A DNA stretch of 64,000 nucleotides from Neorhizobium sp. UBA3556 (GTDB lineage: Bacteria > Pseudomonadota > Alphaproteobacteria > Rhizobiales > Rhizobiaceae). Shown piece after piece: positions 34,719 through 42,507 of this stretch (position 1 is the stretch's first letter; each line of letters opens with the position of its first letter). The notes beneath the pieces were generated by a model that did not search any database, was not told where the DNA came from, and saw only the letters and a list, made by a program, of their open reading frames with translations. The stretch spans positions 61,679 to 125,678 of the forward strand of contig DFNX01000009.1 of assembly GCA_002376235.1 (NCBI GenBank), written 5' to 3'. The position numbers were made by a program, and so were the translations under genes.

Positions 34719-34732
34719 GAGGAGATTCCATC

Positions 34733-35518
34733 GTGACGGACCAGAACATTCCGCTCGTGGAAATGAAGGACATTTCCATCTCCTTCGGCGGCATTCACGC
34801 AGTCGAGAACGCCACAATCGACCTTTTTCCCGGCGAGGTCGTTGCCGTGCTCGGCCATAACGGGGCGGGAAAATCGACGCTGATTAAAATCCTCTCTGGC
34901 GCCTATCGCCGTGATGGCGGCGACATCCTGATCAACGGTGAAGCCGCCGAGATCAAAAACCCGCGCGACGCCAAGAAATACGGCATCGAGACGATCTACC
35001 AGACGCTTGCCGTCGCCGATAATGTCGATGCAGCCGCCAATCTCTATCTCGGCCGCGAGCTGCGCACCAAATGGGGTACGCTTGATGACGTGGCGATGGA
35101 AGCCAACACGCGCGAAGTGATGGGCCGGCTGAACCCGAATTTCCGGCGCTTCAAGGAACCGGTCAAGGCGCTGTCGGGCGGTCAGCGACAGTCGGTGGCG
35201 ATCGCCCGCGCCATCCTGTTCGACGCCCGCATCCTGATCATGGATGAACCGACGGCAGCGCTTGGGCCGCAGGAGACCGCGCAGGTCGGGGATCTCATCA
35301 AGCAGCTGAAACGCGAAGGCATCGGCATCTTCCTGATCAGCCACGATATCCATGATGTCTTCGATCTCGCCGACCGTGTCTTCGTGATGAAGAACGGCAA
35401 GGTGGTCGGCCATGCCCGCACCCGGGATGTCACCAAGGACGAGGTGCTCGGCATGATCATTCTCGGCAAGGTGCCGCCAGGCGCGGTGCCCGGACCGGGT
35501 GCGATGAAGGTAGCATAA
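34733..35518 (+). CDS. Sugar ABC transporter ATPase, single-domain CUT2 type (FrcA-like)
   Basis: 261-aa ATPase. Walker A is GHNGAGKST (41-49), signature LSGGQRQSVAIARAI, Walker B ILIMDEPTAALG. It has one nucleotide-binding domain, whereas classical XylG has two in about 510 aa; single-domain forms such as FrcA are known in rhizobia and would work as a homodimer. I chose the GTG at 34733 because AGAGGAG lies 8 nt upstream. The same frame is open for 738 bases further left inside the permease gene, which is chance. Confidence 0.9.
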   Translation: MTDQNIPLVEMKDISISFGGIHAVENATIDLFPGEVVAVLGHNGAGKSTLIKILSGAYRRDGGDILINGEAAEIKNPRDAKKYGIETIYQTLAVADNVDAAANLYLGRELRTKWGTLDDVAMEANTREVMGRLNPNFRRFKEPVKALSGGQRQSVAIARAILFDARILIMDEPTAALGPQETAQVGDLIKQLKREGIGIFLISHDIHDVFDLADRVFVMKNGKVVGHARTRDVTKDEVLGMIILGKVPPGAVPGPGAMKVA

Positions 35519-35523
35519 TGGCA

Positions 35524-35556
35524 GCGGGGATACCGGACAGATACTGGCATCCCCGC
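35524..35556. terminator. Hairpin between convergent CUT2 ATPase and quinone oxidoreductase genes
   Basis: GCGGGGAT and ATCCCCGC pair over 8 bp, extendable by three more positions with one mismatch, around a loop of about 11 nt. No clear U-tract is present on either strand. It probably limits read-through in both directions. Confidence 0.45.
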
Positions 35557-35570
35557 CACTTCAGCCGGCC

Positions 35571-36584
35571 TCAGAACCCCTCAAGCACAACCTTGCCCTT
35601 GGTCTTTCCGCTTTCGATTGCCGCATGCGCCGTCTTCAGGTTGGCGGCATTGATCGGTGAAAGCGTCTCGGTCACCGTCGTGCGGATCTTGCCCTCGTCG
35701 ACCAGTCGCGACACCTCGTTGAGCAGCTTGCCCTGTTCACCAATATCCGCAGTTTCGAAGATCGAGCGCGTAAACATCAGCTCCCAGTGAATGGAAGCAG
35801 CCTTGCGCTTGAAACCGACCACATCGAGGCTCTCTGGATCATCGATCAGGCCGAACCGGCCCTGCGGCGCGATCAACTCGATGATCTCCTTGAGATGCCG
35901 GTGGGTTTCGGTCGTCGAGAAGACGAAGGCGGGCGCCCCAATCCCCAGAGCCGCGACCTGCTCCGCGATCGGCTTCGAATGGTCTATCACATGATGAGCG
36001 CCGAGCGCCTTGACCCATTCCTGCGTCTCCGGCCGTGATGCGGTGGCAATCACCGTCACATCGGTCAGCGCCCGCACGAGCTGGATGGCGATCGAGCCGA
36101 CGCCACCGGCGCCGCCGATGATGACGATCGCATTAGCCGCACCCGGCACCGGCTTGCCGATATCCAGTCGGTCGAAGAGCATCTCCCAGGCGGTGATCGC
36201 GGTCAGCGGCAGAGCCGCAGCTTCGGCATTGGAAAGCGTCGTCGGCTTCTTGCCCACGATACGCTCATCGACCAGATGAAACTGGCTGTTGGCGCCGGGC
36301 CGGATCAGTGAACCGGCATAAAACACCTCGTCGCCTATCTCAAAATTCTTCACATCCGGTCCGGCCTCGACCACCTTGCCGACGGCATCCCATCCGAGAA
36401 TCTTCCACTGCCCGCTATCGGCATTCACGCCCTTCCTGATCTTCGTATCGGCCGGATTGACCGAGATAGCTTCGACCTGGACGAGAATATCGCGGCCCGT
36501 CGGCACCGGACGGGACAGTTCGATATCTTCGAGTGAGTCCTGGCGTTCGATTGCGCCGGCCTCTCTGTAACCGATGGCTTTCAT
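35571..36584 (-). CDS. Zinc-binding alcohol dehydrogenase family protein (quinone oxidoreductase-like)
   Basis: 337-aa NADPH-dependent medium-chain reductase of the quinone-oxidoreductase subgroup. The N-terminal VQVEAISVNPADTKIRKGV replaces the zinc-ligand loop of true alcohol dehydrogenases, and the cofactor motif is IIGGAGGVGSIAIQLVRAL. No structural-zinc cysteines are visible, so the enzyme is probably zinc-free despite the family name. GGAG precedes the ATG. It is divergent from an HxlR regulator gene, a pairing common for redox or electrophile responses. Confidence 0.88.
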   Translation of the reverse strand: MKAIGYREAGAIERQDSLEDIELSRPVPTGRDILVQVEAISVNPADTKIRKGVNADSGQWKILGWDAVGKVVEAGPDVKNFEIGDEVFYAGSLIRPGANSQFHLVDERIVGKKPTTLSNAEAAALPLTAITAWEMLFDRLDIGKPVPGAANAIVIIGGAGGVGSIAIQLVRALTDVTVIATASRPETQEWVKALGAHHVIDHSKPIAEQVAALGIGAPAFVFSTTETHRHLKEIIELIAPQGRFGLIDDPESLDVVGFKRKAASIHWELMFTRSIFETADIGEQGKLLNEVSRLVDEGKIRTTVTETLSPINAANLKTAHAAIESGKTKGKVVLEGF

Positions 36585-36646
36585 GATGTGCTCCTTTCGA
36601 TGACCAATGCGTTGTCGATTGATGTGTCATCAAAATGGGCTATATT

Positions 36647-36667
36647 CACATATGTGCAATACGCACA
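36647..36667. promoter_or_regulatory. Overlapping dyads in the quinone oxidoreductase-HxlR intergenic region
   Basis: A perfect palindrome CACATATGTG (36647-36656) overlaps TGTGC-N5-GCACA (36653-36667). They lie 34 bp before the HxlR start and 63 bp before the reductase start, as expected for an HxlR operator. Given that the hxlR-like gene is frameshifted, these sites may now be unoccupied. Confidence 0.45.
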
Positions 36668-36700
36668 AAAACTACACGTAGTATCAAAAAGGATACTGTT

Positions 36701-37095
36701 ATGGCGAAGGCCCGTCACTCCCGTTTCGACTGTTCGCCCGGCTGCTCGGTGGAAGCGGCAGTTGGTCTCATCGACGGCAAATGGAAGTCGGTCGTCCTCT
36801 ACCACCTTCTGTCTGGTACTCTGCGCTTCAACGAAATCCGCAGGCACATCGTCAACGTCACGCCACGCATGCTGACGAACCAGTTGCGCGAACTGGAGGA
36901 CGACGGCCTGATCGAGCGCAAGGTCACGCCCAGGTACCGCCAAAGGTGGAATACAGCCTCTCAGAACTCGGGCGCAGCATGGAACCGATCCTGCTTGCGC
37001 TGAAACTCTGGGGCGACACCAATATCGGCCTCTATGGAAAGCCTGGGGACATGGGCTCGCGCAACAAGCCGAAAACGGACCAGATGAACGCGTAA
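36701..37095 (+). pseudogene. HxlR family transcriptional regulator, frameshifted by a 1-base deletion
   Basis: Two frames together give one HxlR (winged-helix) regulator of about 131 aa. The first frame reads from the ATG at 36701 (GGA upstream): FDCSPGCSVEAAVGLIDGKWK, then the recognition region TPRMLTNQLRELEDDGLIERKV. It then degenerates. The frame one base over continues exactly with QVPPKVEYSLSELGRSMEPILLALKLWG. Inserting one T between 36925 and 36926 restores K-V-Y-A-Q-V-P-P-K-V-E-Y, the family consensus. The defect removes the last helix and dimer region. It is either a true recent mutation or a sequencing error; both halves are otherwise undamaged, so the event is young. Confidence 0.82.
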
Positions 37096-37108
37096 CAGCT
37101 GTCACGCC

Positions 37109-38023
37109 TTACGTCGGATCGATACTCATCAATCTGGTCTGCTCGGCCTCGTCGAAACGGAGCAACCCGCCGTTCCGGTTGCGATTCACCCGCTCGACAT
37201 GAGCGCGTGGACTGACCCCGAAGACACGCTTGAACATCCGCGAGAAATAATAGGGATCGCCATAGCCTACATCCGCCGCAGCATTGGCGACGGGCATTCC
37301 CGCCTCGAGCAGATGCATGGCGCGCTCCATCCGTTTCTGCTCCTGATATTTGCGCGGCGTGTGCCCCACCCGCTTCTTGAACTCGCGTAGAAAATAGTCC
37401 GCATTGAAAGGCGAGGCATCCACCGCATGTTCCGCGATATCCGGATCGAGAGGATTAGCCGAAATCATCGCCACGGCCTTCATCACGGCCAGATCCAGAG
37501 CATCCGCACCTTCTGCCTGATATGTCGCACTATCGTTCCAACCGATGAACGCATCCTCGATATAGGCAATCAGCAGATACATGAAGATATGATGCTGGCT
37601 GAGGGTCAATGACGAAGGCGGCGCCGTCTGGCGATATTGTCGCACCAGCGGCTCCAGTAGCGGCCACTTCTTCAGCCGGACATGAGGTCGCAGCTGCATC
37701 TGCGCTATCAGGTCGTGCTTGCCGTAGATGTCCAAGGAAAAATGCTGGGCAATGCCCCTATAGATTGTCGTCCCGCGGTTCCAGCCGCGAAAGCGCTGCC
37801 CGCGCCGGATAAGCATTGCGTCGCCGGGCTCCATCACCCTGCGCTCGCCCTCGATGACATAGTGGCCGCACCCTTCCAGGCAGATGACGAAATCTTCGAC
37901 GGGGTTTGTCTTGTCAATGCGCCACGTCTTCGAATGCTCCATCTTGATCGTCGCCCGAGTGAGTTTCAGCGACAGCGCCGAAGGCGCGATACTGGAGAGA
38001 ATGCCACCTTCGATTTCGTCCAT
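37109..38023 (-). CDS. AraC family transcriptional regulator
   Basis: 304-aa regulator with an N-terminal cupin-like sensing domain (GCGHYVIEGERRVMEPGDAMLIRRGQ) and a C-terminal double helix-turn-helix (ADYFLREFKKRVGHTPRKYQEQKRM, then VANAAADVGYGDPYYFSRMFKRVFGVSPR). It is divergent from the CUT1 importer and pectin-enzyme operon starting at 38236 and is its probable activator, responding to a uronic acid or oligogalacturonide. Convergent with the broken hxlR-like gene, 13 bp apart. Confidence 0.9.
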   Translation of the reverse strand: MDEIEGGILSSIAPSALSLKLTRATIKMEHSKTWRIDKTNPVEDFVICLEGCGHYVIEGERRVMEPGDAMLIRRGQRFRGWNRGTTIYRGIAQHFSLDIYGKHDLIAQMQLRPHVRLKKWPLLEPLVRQYRQTAPPSSLTLSQHHIFMYLLIAYIEDAFIGWNDSATYQAEGADALDLAVMKAVAMISANPLDPDIAEHAVDASPFNADYFLREFKKRVGHTPRKYQEQKRMERAMHLLEAGMPVANAAADVGYGDPYYFSRMFKRVFGVSPRAHVERVNRNRNGGLLRFDEAEQTRLMSIDPT

Positions 38024-38086
38024 CTTTTTTTCCGTGTTTGTTCATTCATTCTCGACTGAAAATGAAATTATGTCACGCTAAATACT

Positions 38087-38128
38087 GGAGGAGGAACAGA
38101 ATTGATGAATGTTCAATCTCTCAGCTAA
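38087..38128 (+). other. Strong ribosome site with a 7-codon ORF upstream of the pectin operon (possible leader)
   Basis: GGAGGAGGAA (38087-38096) is followed after 8 nt by ATG and a 7-codon frame, MNVQSLS, ending at 38128. A second identical GGAGGAGGAA lies at 38164-38173 without a gene behind it. Binding-protein genes in this family usually start behind such a site, but here that gene lies fourth in the operon. These may be leader signals or remnants of a lost gene. Confidence 0.3.
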
Positions 38129-38235
38129 GCCACTGACGCATAACAGCCTTGCACCTATTGGCTGGAGGAGGAATTTGATTTGCACAAAAATGTATTTCTC
38201 ATAACCGGGTGTCATTTGCCCATTGGAGGCGCCTC

Positions 38236-39117
38236 ATGAGGTCCCAGCGCTTCCTGGGTTATGCCTATCTGGCACCCTATTTGATCGGCCTAGTCATATT
38301 CACAGCCATCCCTTTTTTGACTTCGCTTTATCTCAGCTTCACCAGCTATGACCTGATGAGCAGCCCGCAATGGACCGGGCTATCGAACTACGAGCGGCTG
38401 TTCACCCGTGACCGTACATTCGACAAATCGCTGACTGTCACGCTTATTTATGTGTTTTCCACGGTGCCGCTGAAGCTCGCCTTCGCGCTCTTCATCGCCG
38501 CCATACTCAACTACAAGCTTAAATTCATCAATTTCTTCCGGACGGCTTTTTACGTTCCGTCCATCCTCGGCGGATCGATCGCCATCGCCGTTCTGTGGCG
38601 TTACCTGTTCTCGGCCGAAGGTCTCGTCAACATGGCGATAGCCTATGTCGGCTTTGCGCCGGTGGACTGGTTCGGCGATCCGACAAATGCCCTTTTCACC
38701 ATCACGCTTCTGCGCTGCTGGCAGTTCGGCTCGGCCATGGTGATCTTCCTTGCCGCCCTGCAATCAATCGACAAGTCGCTCTATGAAGCGGCCGCCATCG
38801 ATGGCGCCGGCAAGGTTACGACCTTCTTCTTCGTAACCCTGCCGCTTTTGACGCCGGTCATCTTCTTCAACCTCGTCATGCAGATGGTCCAGGCATTCCA
38901 GGAGTTCAACGGCCCCTACATCATCACGCAGGGCGGCCCGCTGAAATCCACCTATCTCCTGCCCCTCTACATCTACGAGGAAGCCTTCAAGAAGTTCAAC
39001 ATGGGCTACGCCTCGGCGATCGCCTGGGTGCTCTTCGTCATCATCATGGTGCTCACGCTCGTGGCCTTCTGGTCCTCGAAGAAGTGGGTCTACTACGCCG
39101 GCGACAAGAGGAGCTGA
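38236..39117 (+). CDS. CUT1 ABC transporter permease (MalF-like), pectic oligosaccharide operon
   Basis: 293-aa inner-membrane permease, six helices, beginning AYLAPYLIGLVIFTAIPFL. The EAA loop is YEAAAIDGAGKVTTFFFVTLPLLTPVI, and YIITQGGPLKSTYLLPLYIYEEAF follows. GGAGG 7 nt before the ATG at 38236 decides the start over a GTG nine codons earlier. First structural gene of the operon that includes GH28 and GH105 enzymes. Confidence 0.92.
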   Translation: MRSQRFLGYAYLAPYLIGLVIFTAIPFLTSLYLSFTSYDLMSSPQWTGLSNYERLFTRDRTFDKSLTVTLIYVFSTVPLKLAFALFIAAILNYKLKFINFFRTAFYVPSILGGSIAIAVLWRYLFSAEGLVNMAIAYVGFAPVDWFGDPTNALFTITLLRCWQFGSAMVIFLAALQSIDKSLYEAAAIDGAGKVTTFFFVTLPLLTPVIFFNLVMQMVQAFQEFNGPYIITQGGPLKSTYLLPLYIYEEAFKKFNMGYASAIAWVLFVIIMVLTLVAFWSSKKWVYYAGDKRS

Positions 39118-39120
39118 GCC

Positions 39121-40026
39121 ATGACCGATATGACTTTGCCTAAAACTGCAGCCCGCAACGCGGATGAAGCCGCCGCCGCAAAACGCGCCCGTATGGACCT
39201 CATCTCCGCGGTCGTCCGCTACTCACTGCTCTTCGGCGTCGGCTTCCTGATGCTCTACCCGCTGATCTGGCTGGTCGGCGCGAGCTTCAAAACCAATTCG
39301 GAAATCTTTGCCGGAGCAGGCTTCCTGCCGGAAAGCCCGACACTCGAAGGTTATGTCCAGGGCTGGCAGACGTCGACGCCCTATACATTCGGCCGGTTCT
39401 TCTGGAATTCGTTCCTCATCATCCTGCCCAAGGTCATCGGCACGGCAATTTCGTGCACGATGGTGGCCTATGCCTTTGCCCGCTTCGAGTTCCCGCTCAA
39501 GAAGATCCTGTTCGGATCGGTCATCGCCGTCCTGCTTCTGCCGAACGTCGTCACCCGCATTCCGCAATACATTCTCTTCAGGGATCTCGGCTGGCTGGAC
39601 AGCTTCCTGCCGCTCTGGGTGCCGTCCGCTCTCGCCGGTGATGCCTTCTTCGTCTTCATGCTGGTGCAGTTCCTGCGCTCGCTGCCGACGGACATGGAGG
39701 AAGCCGCCCGTGTCGATGGCGCAAACAGCCTGCAGACGCTGATCTTCATCGTCGTTCCCATGCTCGGACCCGCGCTGGTCTCGGTCTGCCTGTTCCAGTT
39801 CATGTGGACGATGAACGACTTCCTCGGACCGCTGATCTACATCTCGTCGGTCGACAAATATCCGGTGAGCCTCGCGCTCAAACTCTCAATCGATACAACC
39901 GAAGCCTTCGAATGGAACCGCATCCTGGCGATGTCGGTACTCACCATCACCCCTGCGCTTGTCGTGTTCTTCGCGGCGCAACGGTACTTCATCGAAGGAA
40001 TCTCTGCGGGAGGCAGAAAGGGCTGA
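39121..40026 (+). CDS. CUT1 ABC transporter permease (MalG-like), pectic oligosaccharide operon
   Basis: 301-aa inner-membrane permease. A cytoplasmic Ala-rich N-terminus of about 30 residues precedes the first helix (LLFGVGFLMLYPLIWLVGAS). The EAA loop is EEAARVDGANSLQTLIFIVVPMLGPAL and the protein ends FFAAQRYFIEGISAGGRKG, typical of MalG-like permeases. It is 3 bp from the preceding gene. Confidence 0.92.
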   Translation: MTDMTLPKTAARNADEAAAAKRARMDLISAVVRYSLLFGVGFLMLYPLIWLVGASFKTNSEIFAGAGFLPESPTLEGYVQGWQTSTPYTFGRFFWNSFLIILPKVIGTAISCTMVAYAFARFEFPLKKILFGSVIAVLLLPNVVTRIPQYILFRDLGWLDSFLPLWVPSALAGDAFFVFMLVQFLRSLPTDMEEAARVDGANSLQTLIFIVVPMLGPALVSVCLFQFMWTMNDFLGPLIYISSVDKYPVSLALKLSIDTTEAFEWNRILAMSVLTITPALVVFFAAQRYFIEGISAGGRKG

Positions 40027-40027
40027 C

Positions 40028-41143
40028 ATGGCACAGGTACAACTGAAAAACCTCGAGAAAGTCTACAACAAGACCAACAAGGTCGTTCACGGCATCGATC
40101 TCGACATCAAGGACGGCGAGTTCATGGTTCTCGTCGGCCCCTCGGGCTGCGCCAAGTCGACTACGCTGCGCATGATCGCTGGCCTCGAAGACATCACCGG
40201 CGGTGACGTCATCATCGGCGGCGAGCGCGTCAACGACCTGTCGCCAAGCAAGCGGCAGATCGCCATGGTGTTCCAGAACTATGCGCTTTACCCGCATATG
40301 AAGGTGCGCGGCAATCTCTCCTTCGGCCTCCGCATTGCTGGTCGTCCGAAGGCCGAAATCGCCGCAGCAGTCGATAAGGTCGCCGAAATCCTGGAAATCG
40401 AACCGCTTCTCGACCGCCTGCCCAAGCAGCTTTCGGGCGGCCAGGCCCAGCGCGTCGCGCTCGGCCGCGCACTGATCAAGAACCCAGGCGTCTTCCTCTT
40501 CGACGAACCGCTGTCGAACCTCGACGCCAAGCTGCGCGCCTCGATGCGCGTCCGCATTACCGACCTGCACCGTCAGTTGAAGGCAGAAGGCAGCTCTCCG
40601 ACGGTCGTCTACGTCACCCATGACCAGACGGAAGCCATGACCATGGGTGACCGCATCTGCGTCATGCAGGCCGGTCACATCATGCAGGTCGCAACCCCGA
40701 AGGAACTCTACAACGCCCCGGCCAACCTCTTCGTCGCCGGCTTCATCGGCACGCCGGAAATGAACCTCGTCGAAGGCGCGATGGAAGGCGGAGAGTTCAT
40801 CATGGGCAGCCAGCGCCTGGCGCTTGGCAGCGATCTCGCAGGCCGGCTGTCCAGCCAGCCCGGCAACGCCGTCCTCGGCATTCGCCCGCAGCAATTCTCG
40901 CTGGTGTCAGAAGGCCCGGCGCTGCAGGCAAAGCTCGTCAATGCCGAGTTCATGGGCCACGAGGTCTACATGCATGCGGACTGCGAAGGCCGCAGGCTGA
41001 TCAGCGTGGTGGGCGCAGCAGAATTCGAGGCGCGGGGGCAATCCGACGTGATCCGCCTGCGCCCCGACCCGAAAACATTGCACGTTTTCGACAAGTCAGA
41101 TGGCCGCAACGTTTCGCTGCATGGAGGCAGCATTGCGGCATAG
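40028..41143 (+). CDS. CUT1 ABC transporter ATPase (MalK/UgpC-like) with altered Walker A
   Basis: 371-aa ATPase. The Walker A motif reads GPSGCAKST (37-45): the glycine directly before the catalytic lysine is alanine (codon GCC), unlike the GPSGCGKST of the two other MalK-like proteins in this window. Signature LSGGQAQRVALGRAL, Walker B VFLFDEPLSNLDAKLR, THDQTEAM switch and the C-terminal TOBE region (GIRPQQF) are normal. The ATG at 40028 follows the permease stop by 1 bp. Function as importer motor is expected from context; the effect of the Gly-to-Ala change is unknown. Confidence 0.9.
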   Translation: MAQVQLKNLEKVYNKTNKVVHGIDLDIKDGEFMVLVGPSGCAKSTTLRMIAGLEDITGGDVIIGGERVNDLSPSKRQIAMVFQNYALYPHMKVRGNLSFGLRIAGRPKAEIAAAVDKVAEILEIEPLLDRLPKQLSGGQAQRVALGRALIKNPGVFLFDEPLSNLDAKLRASMRVRITDLHRQLKAEGSSPTVVYVTHDQTEAMTMGDRICVMQAGHIMQVATPKELYNAPANLFVAGFIGTPEMNLVEGAMEGGEFIMGSQRLALGSDLAGRLSSQPGNAVLGIRPQQFSLVSEGPALQAKLVNAEFMGHEVYMHADCEGRRLISVVGAAEFEARGQSDVIRLRPDPKTLHVFDKSDGRNVSLHGGSIAA

Positions 41144-41172
41144 CAATTTAAAGCCAATTTGAGGAGGCACAC

Positions 41173-42441
41173 ATGAAAAGCATACTGAAATCATCCGTCT
41201 TTCTTGCAGGAGCAGCCCTTGCGGTCATCGCAATGGCACCTTCGGCAAGCGCCGCCGAACTGCGCATGTCATGGTGGGGTGGTGAAAGCCGCCACGTCGC
41301 AACGCAGAAGGCCATTGCCGCCTGCGGCGCGAAATATGGACACACCGTGAAGGGCGAGTTCACCGGCTTCGACGGTTATCTCGAAAAGCTGACCACCCAG
41401 ATGGCCGGCAAGACAGAAGCCGACATCATCCAGGTTAACTGGCCATGGCTGCCGCTATTTTCCAAGGACGGCAAGGGTTTCGCCGACCTGCGCACCCTGA
41501 AGGGTCTCGACCTTTCGAACTGGACCGAAGGCGATCTGGAATCTGCCTCCACCAACGGCGTGCTGCAGGGCCTGTCCGTCTCCACCTCGGGCCGCGTCTT
41601 CTTCTTCAACACGACGACGCTCGAAAAGGCCGGCGTGGAAGTGCCGAAAACCTGGGACGAGTTCTTCGAAATGACCAAGACGGTCAAGGAAAAGCTCGGT
41701 CCGGATTACTACACCTTCAACGCCGTCAAGGAGACAGCGCATCTTCTGGTGACGCTGGCGGTTACCCAGGCCACCGGCAAGGGCATGGTTGATCCGAAGA
41801 CCAACCGTGTTGCCTGGACGCCTGAAGAACTGGAAGCCGGCATCAGCTTCCTCGGCAAGCTGGTGGAAACCGGCGCGATCCGCTCGCAGAAGCAGGAAGC
41901 AGCAGACGGCAACGTCAACCTCTTCGAAAAGCCGGCATGGTCTGAAGGCAAGATCGCAGGCTCCTACGAATGGGATTCGACCTATTCGAAATATGCCGAT
42001 CCGCTGAAGGAAGGTCAGGTGCTGAAGCCGGTCCCGATGCTGACCATGGCCAATGGCAAGACCGAAGGCGTCTTCCGCAAGCCGTCGATGGTCTTCTCCA
42101 TCTCCAAGAACTCGAAGAACCCGGAAGCAGCGGCACAGATCACAAACTGCCTGCTGAACGAGCCGGAAGGCATCGATGTTCTCGGCACATCACGCGGCAT
42201 CCCGGCCTCCAAGGCTGCCATGGCACGGCTGTCGAATGCAGGTGAGCCGGAAGTCCGCGCCGCCAACGCAATCGTCATGGCCTCGGAAGGTCCGACGATT
42301 TCGCCCTTCGACGAAAACCCGGTCATCCGCGGCATCATCATCGATACGCTTGAAGAATATGCCTACGAGCAGATCGATGCGAAGGACGCTGCCGAACAGA
42401 TCATCGATGGCGTGAACGACGCCCTGAAGAAGTTCGACTAA
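41173..42441 (+). CDS. Extracellular solute-binding protein, family 1 (pectic oligosaccharide importer)
   Basis: 422-aa periplasmic receptor with a Sec signal (MKSILKSSVFLAGAALAVIA, cleavage after ASA near residue 27). The mature start ELRMSWWGGESRHVATQKAI is characteristic of family-1 receptors for oligosaccharides. The following enzymes act on galacturonan and unsaturated rhamnogalacturonan disaccharides, so pectic oligomers are the likely ligand. A hairpin follows the stop. Confidence 0.92.
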   Translation: MKSILKSSVFLAGAALAVIAMAPSASAAELRMSWWGGESRHVATQKAIAACGAKYGHTVKGEFTGFDGYLEKLTTQMAGKTEADIIQVNWPWLPLFSKDGKGFADLRTLKGLDLSNWTEGDLESASTNGVLQGLSVSTSGRVFFFNTTTLEKAGVEVPKTWDEFFEMTKTVKEKLGPDYYTFNAVKETAHLLVTLAVTQATGKGMVDPKTNRVAWTPEELEAGISFLGKLVETGAIRSQKQEAADGNVNLFEKPAWSEGKIAGSYEWDSTYSKYADPLKEGQVLKPVPMLTMANGKTEGVFRKPSMVFSISKNSKNPEAAAQITNCLLNEPEGIDVLGTSRGIPASKAAMARLSNAGEPEVRAANAIVMASEGPTISPFDENPVIRGIIIDTLEEYAYEQIDAKDAAEQIIDGVNDALKKFD

Positions 42442-42458
42442 GCGCGAGCAGAACTCTC

Positions 42459-42484
42459 CACCCGGCCTGATCACGGGCCGGGTG
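42459..42484 (+). terminator. Intercistronic hairpin after the pectic binding-protein gene
   Basis: CACCCGGCC and GGCCGGGTG form a 9-bp stem with an 8-nt loop 17 bases after the stop. There is no U-tract. As after xylF and the gene ending at 57747, this probably tunes or protects binding-protein mRNA. Confidence 0.55.
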
Positions 42485-42507
42485 GTGCATAAATCAAGAG
42501 AGAAACG

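Noticed and set aside
33995..34732. Upstream extension of the CUT2 ATPase frame inside the permease gene
   Set aside because: The extension overlaps a well-supported permease in another frame; the GTG at 34733 has a good ribosome site and begins the ATPase domain.
38190..38204. Four-codon frame MYFS after the second GGAGGAGGAA
   Set aside because: Spacing of 16 nt is too long and the frame is too short to support.
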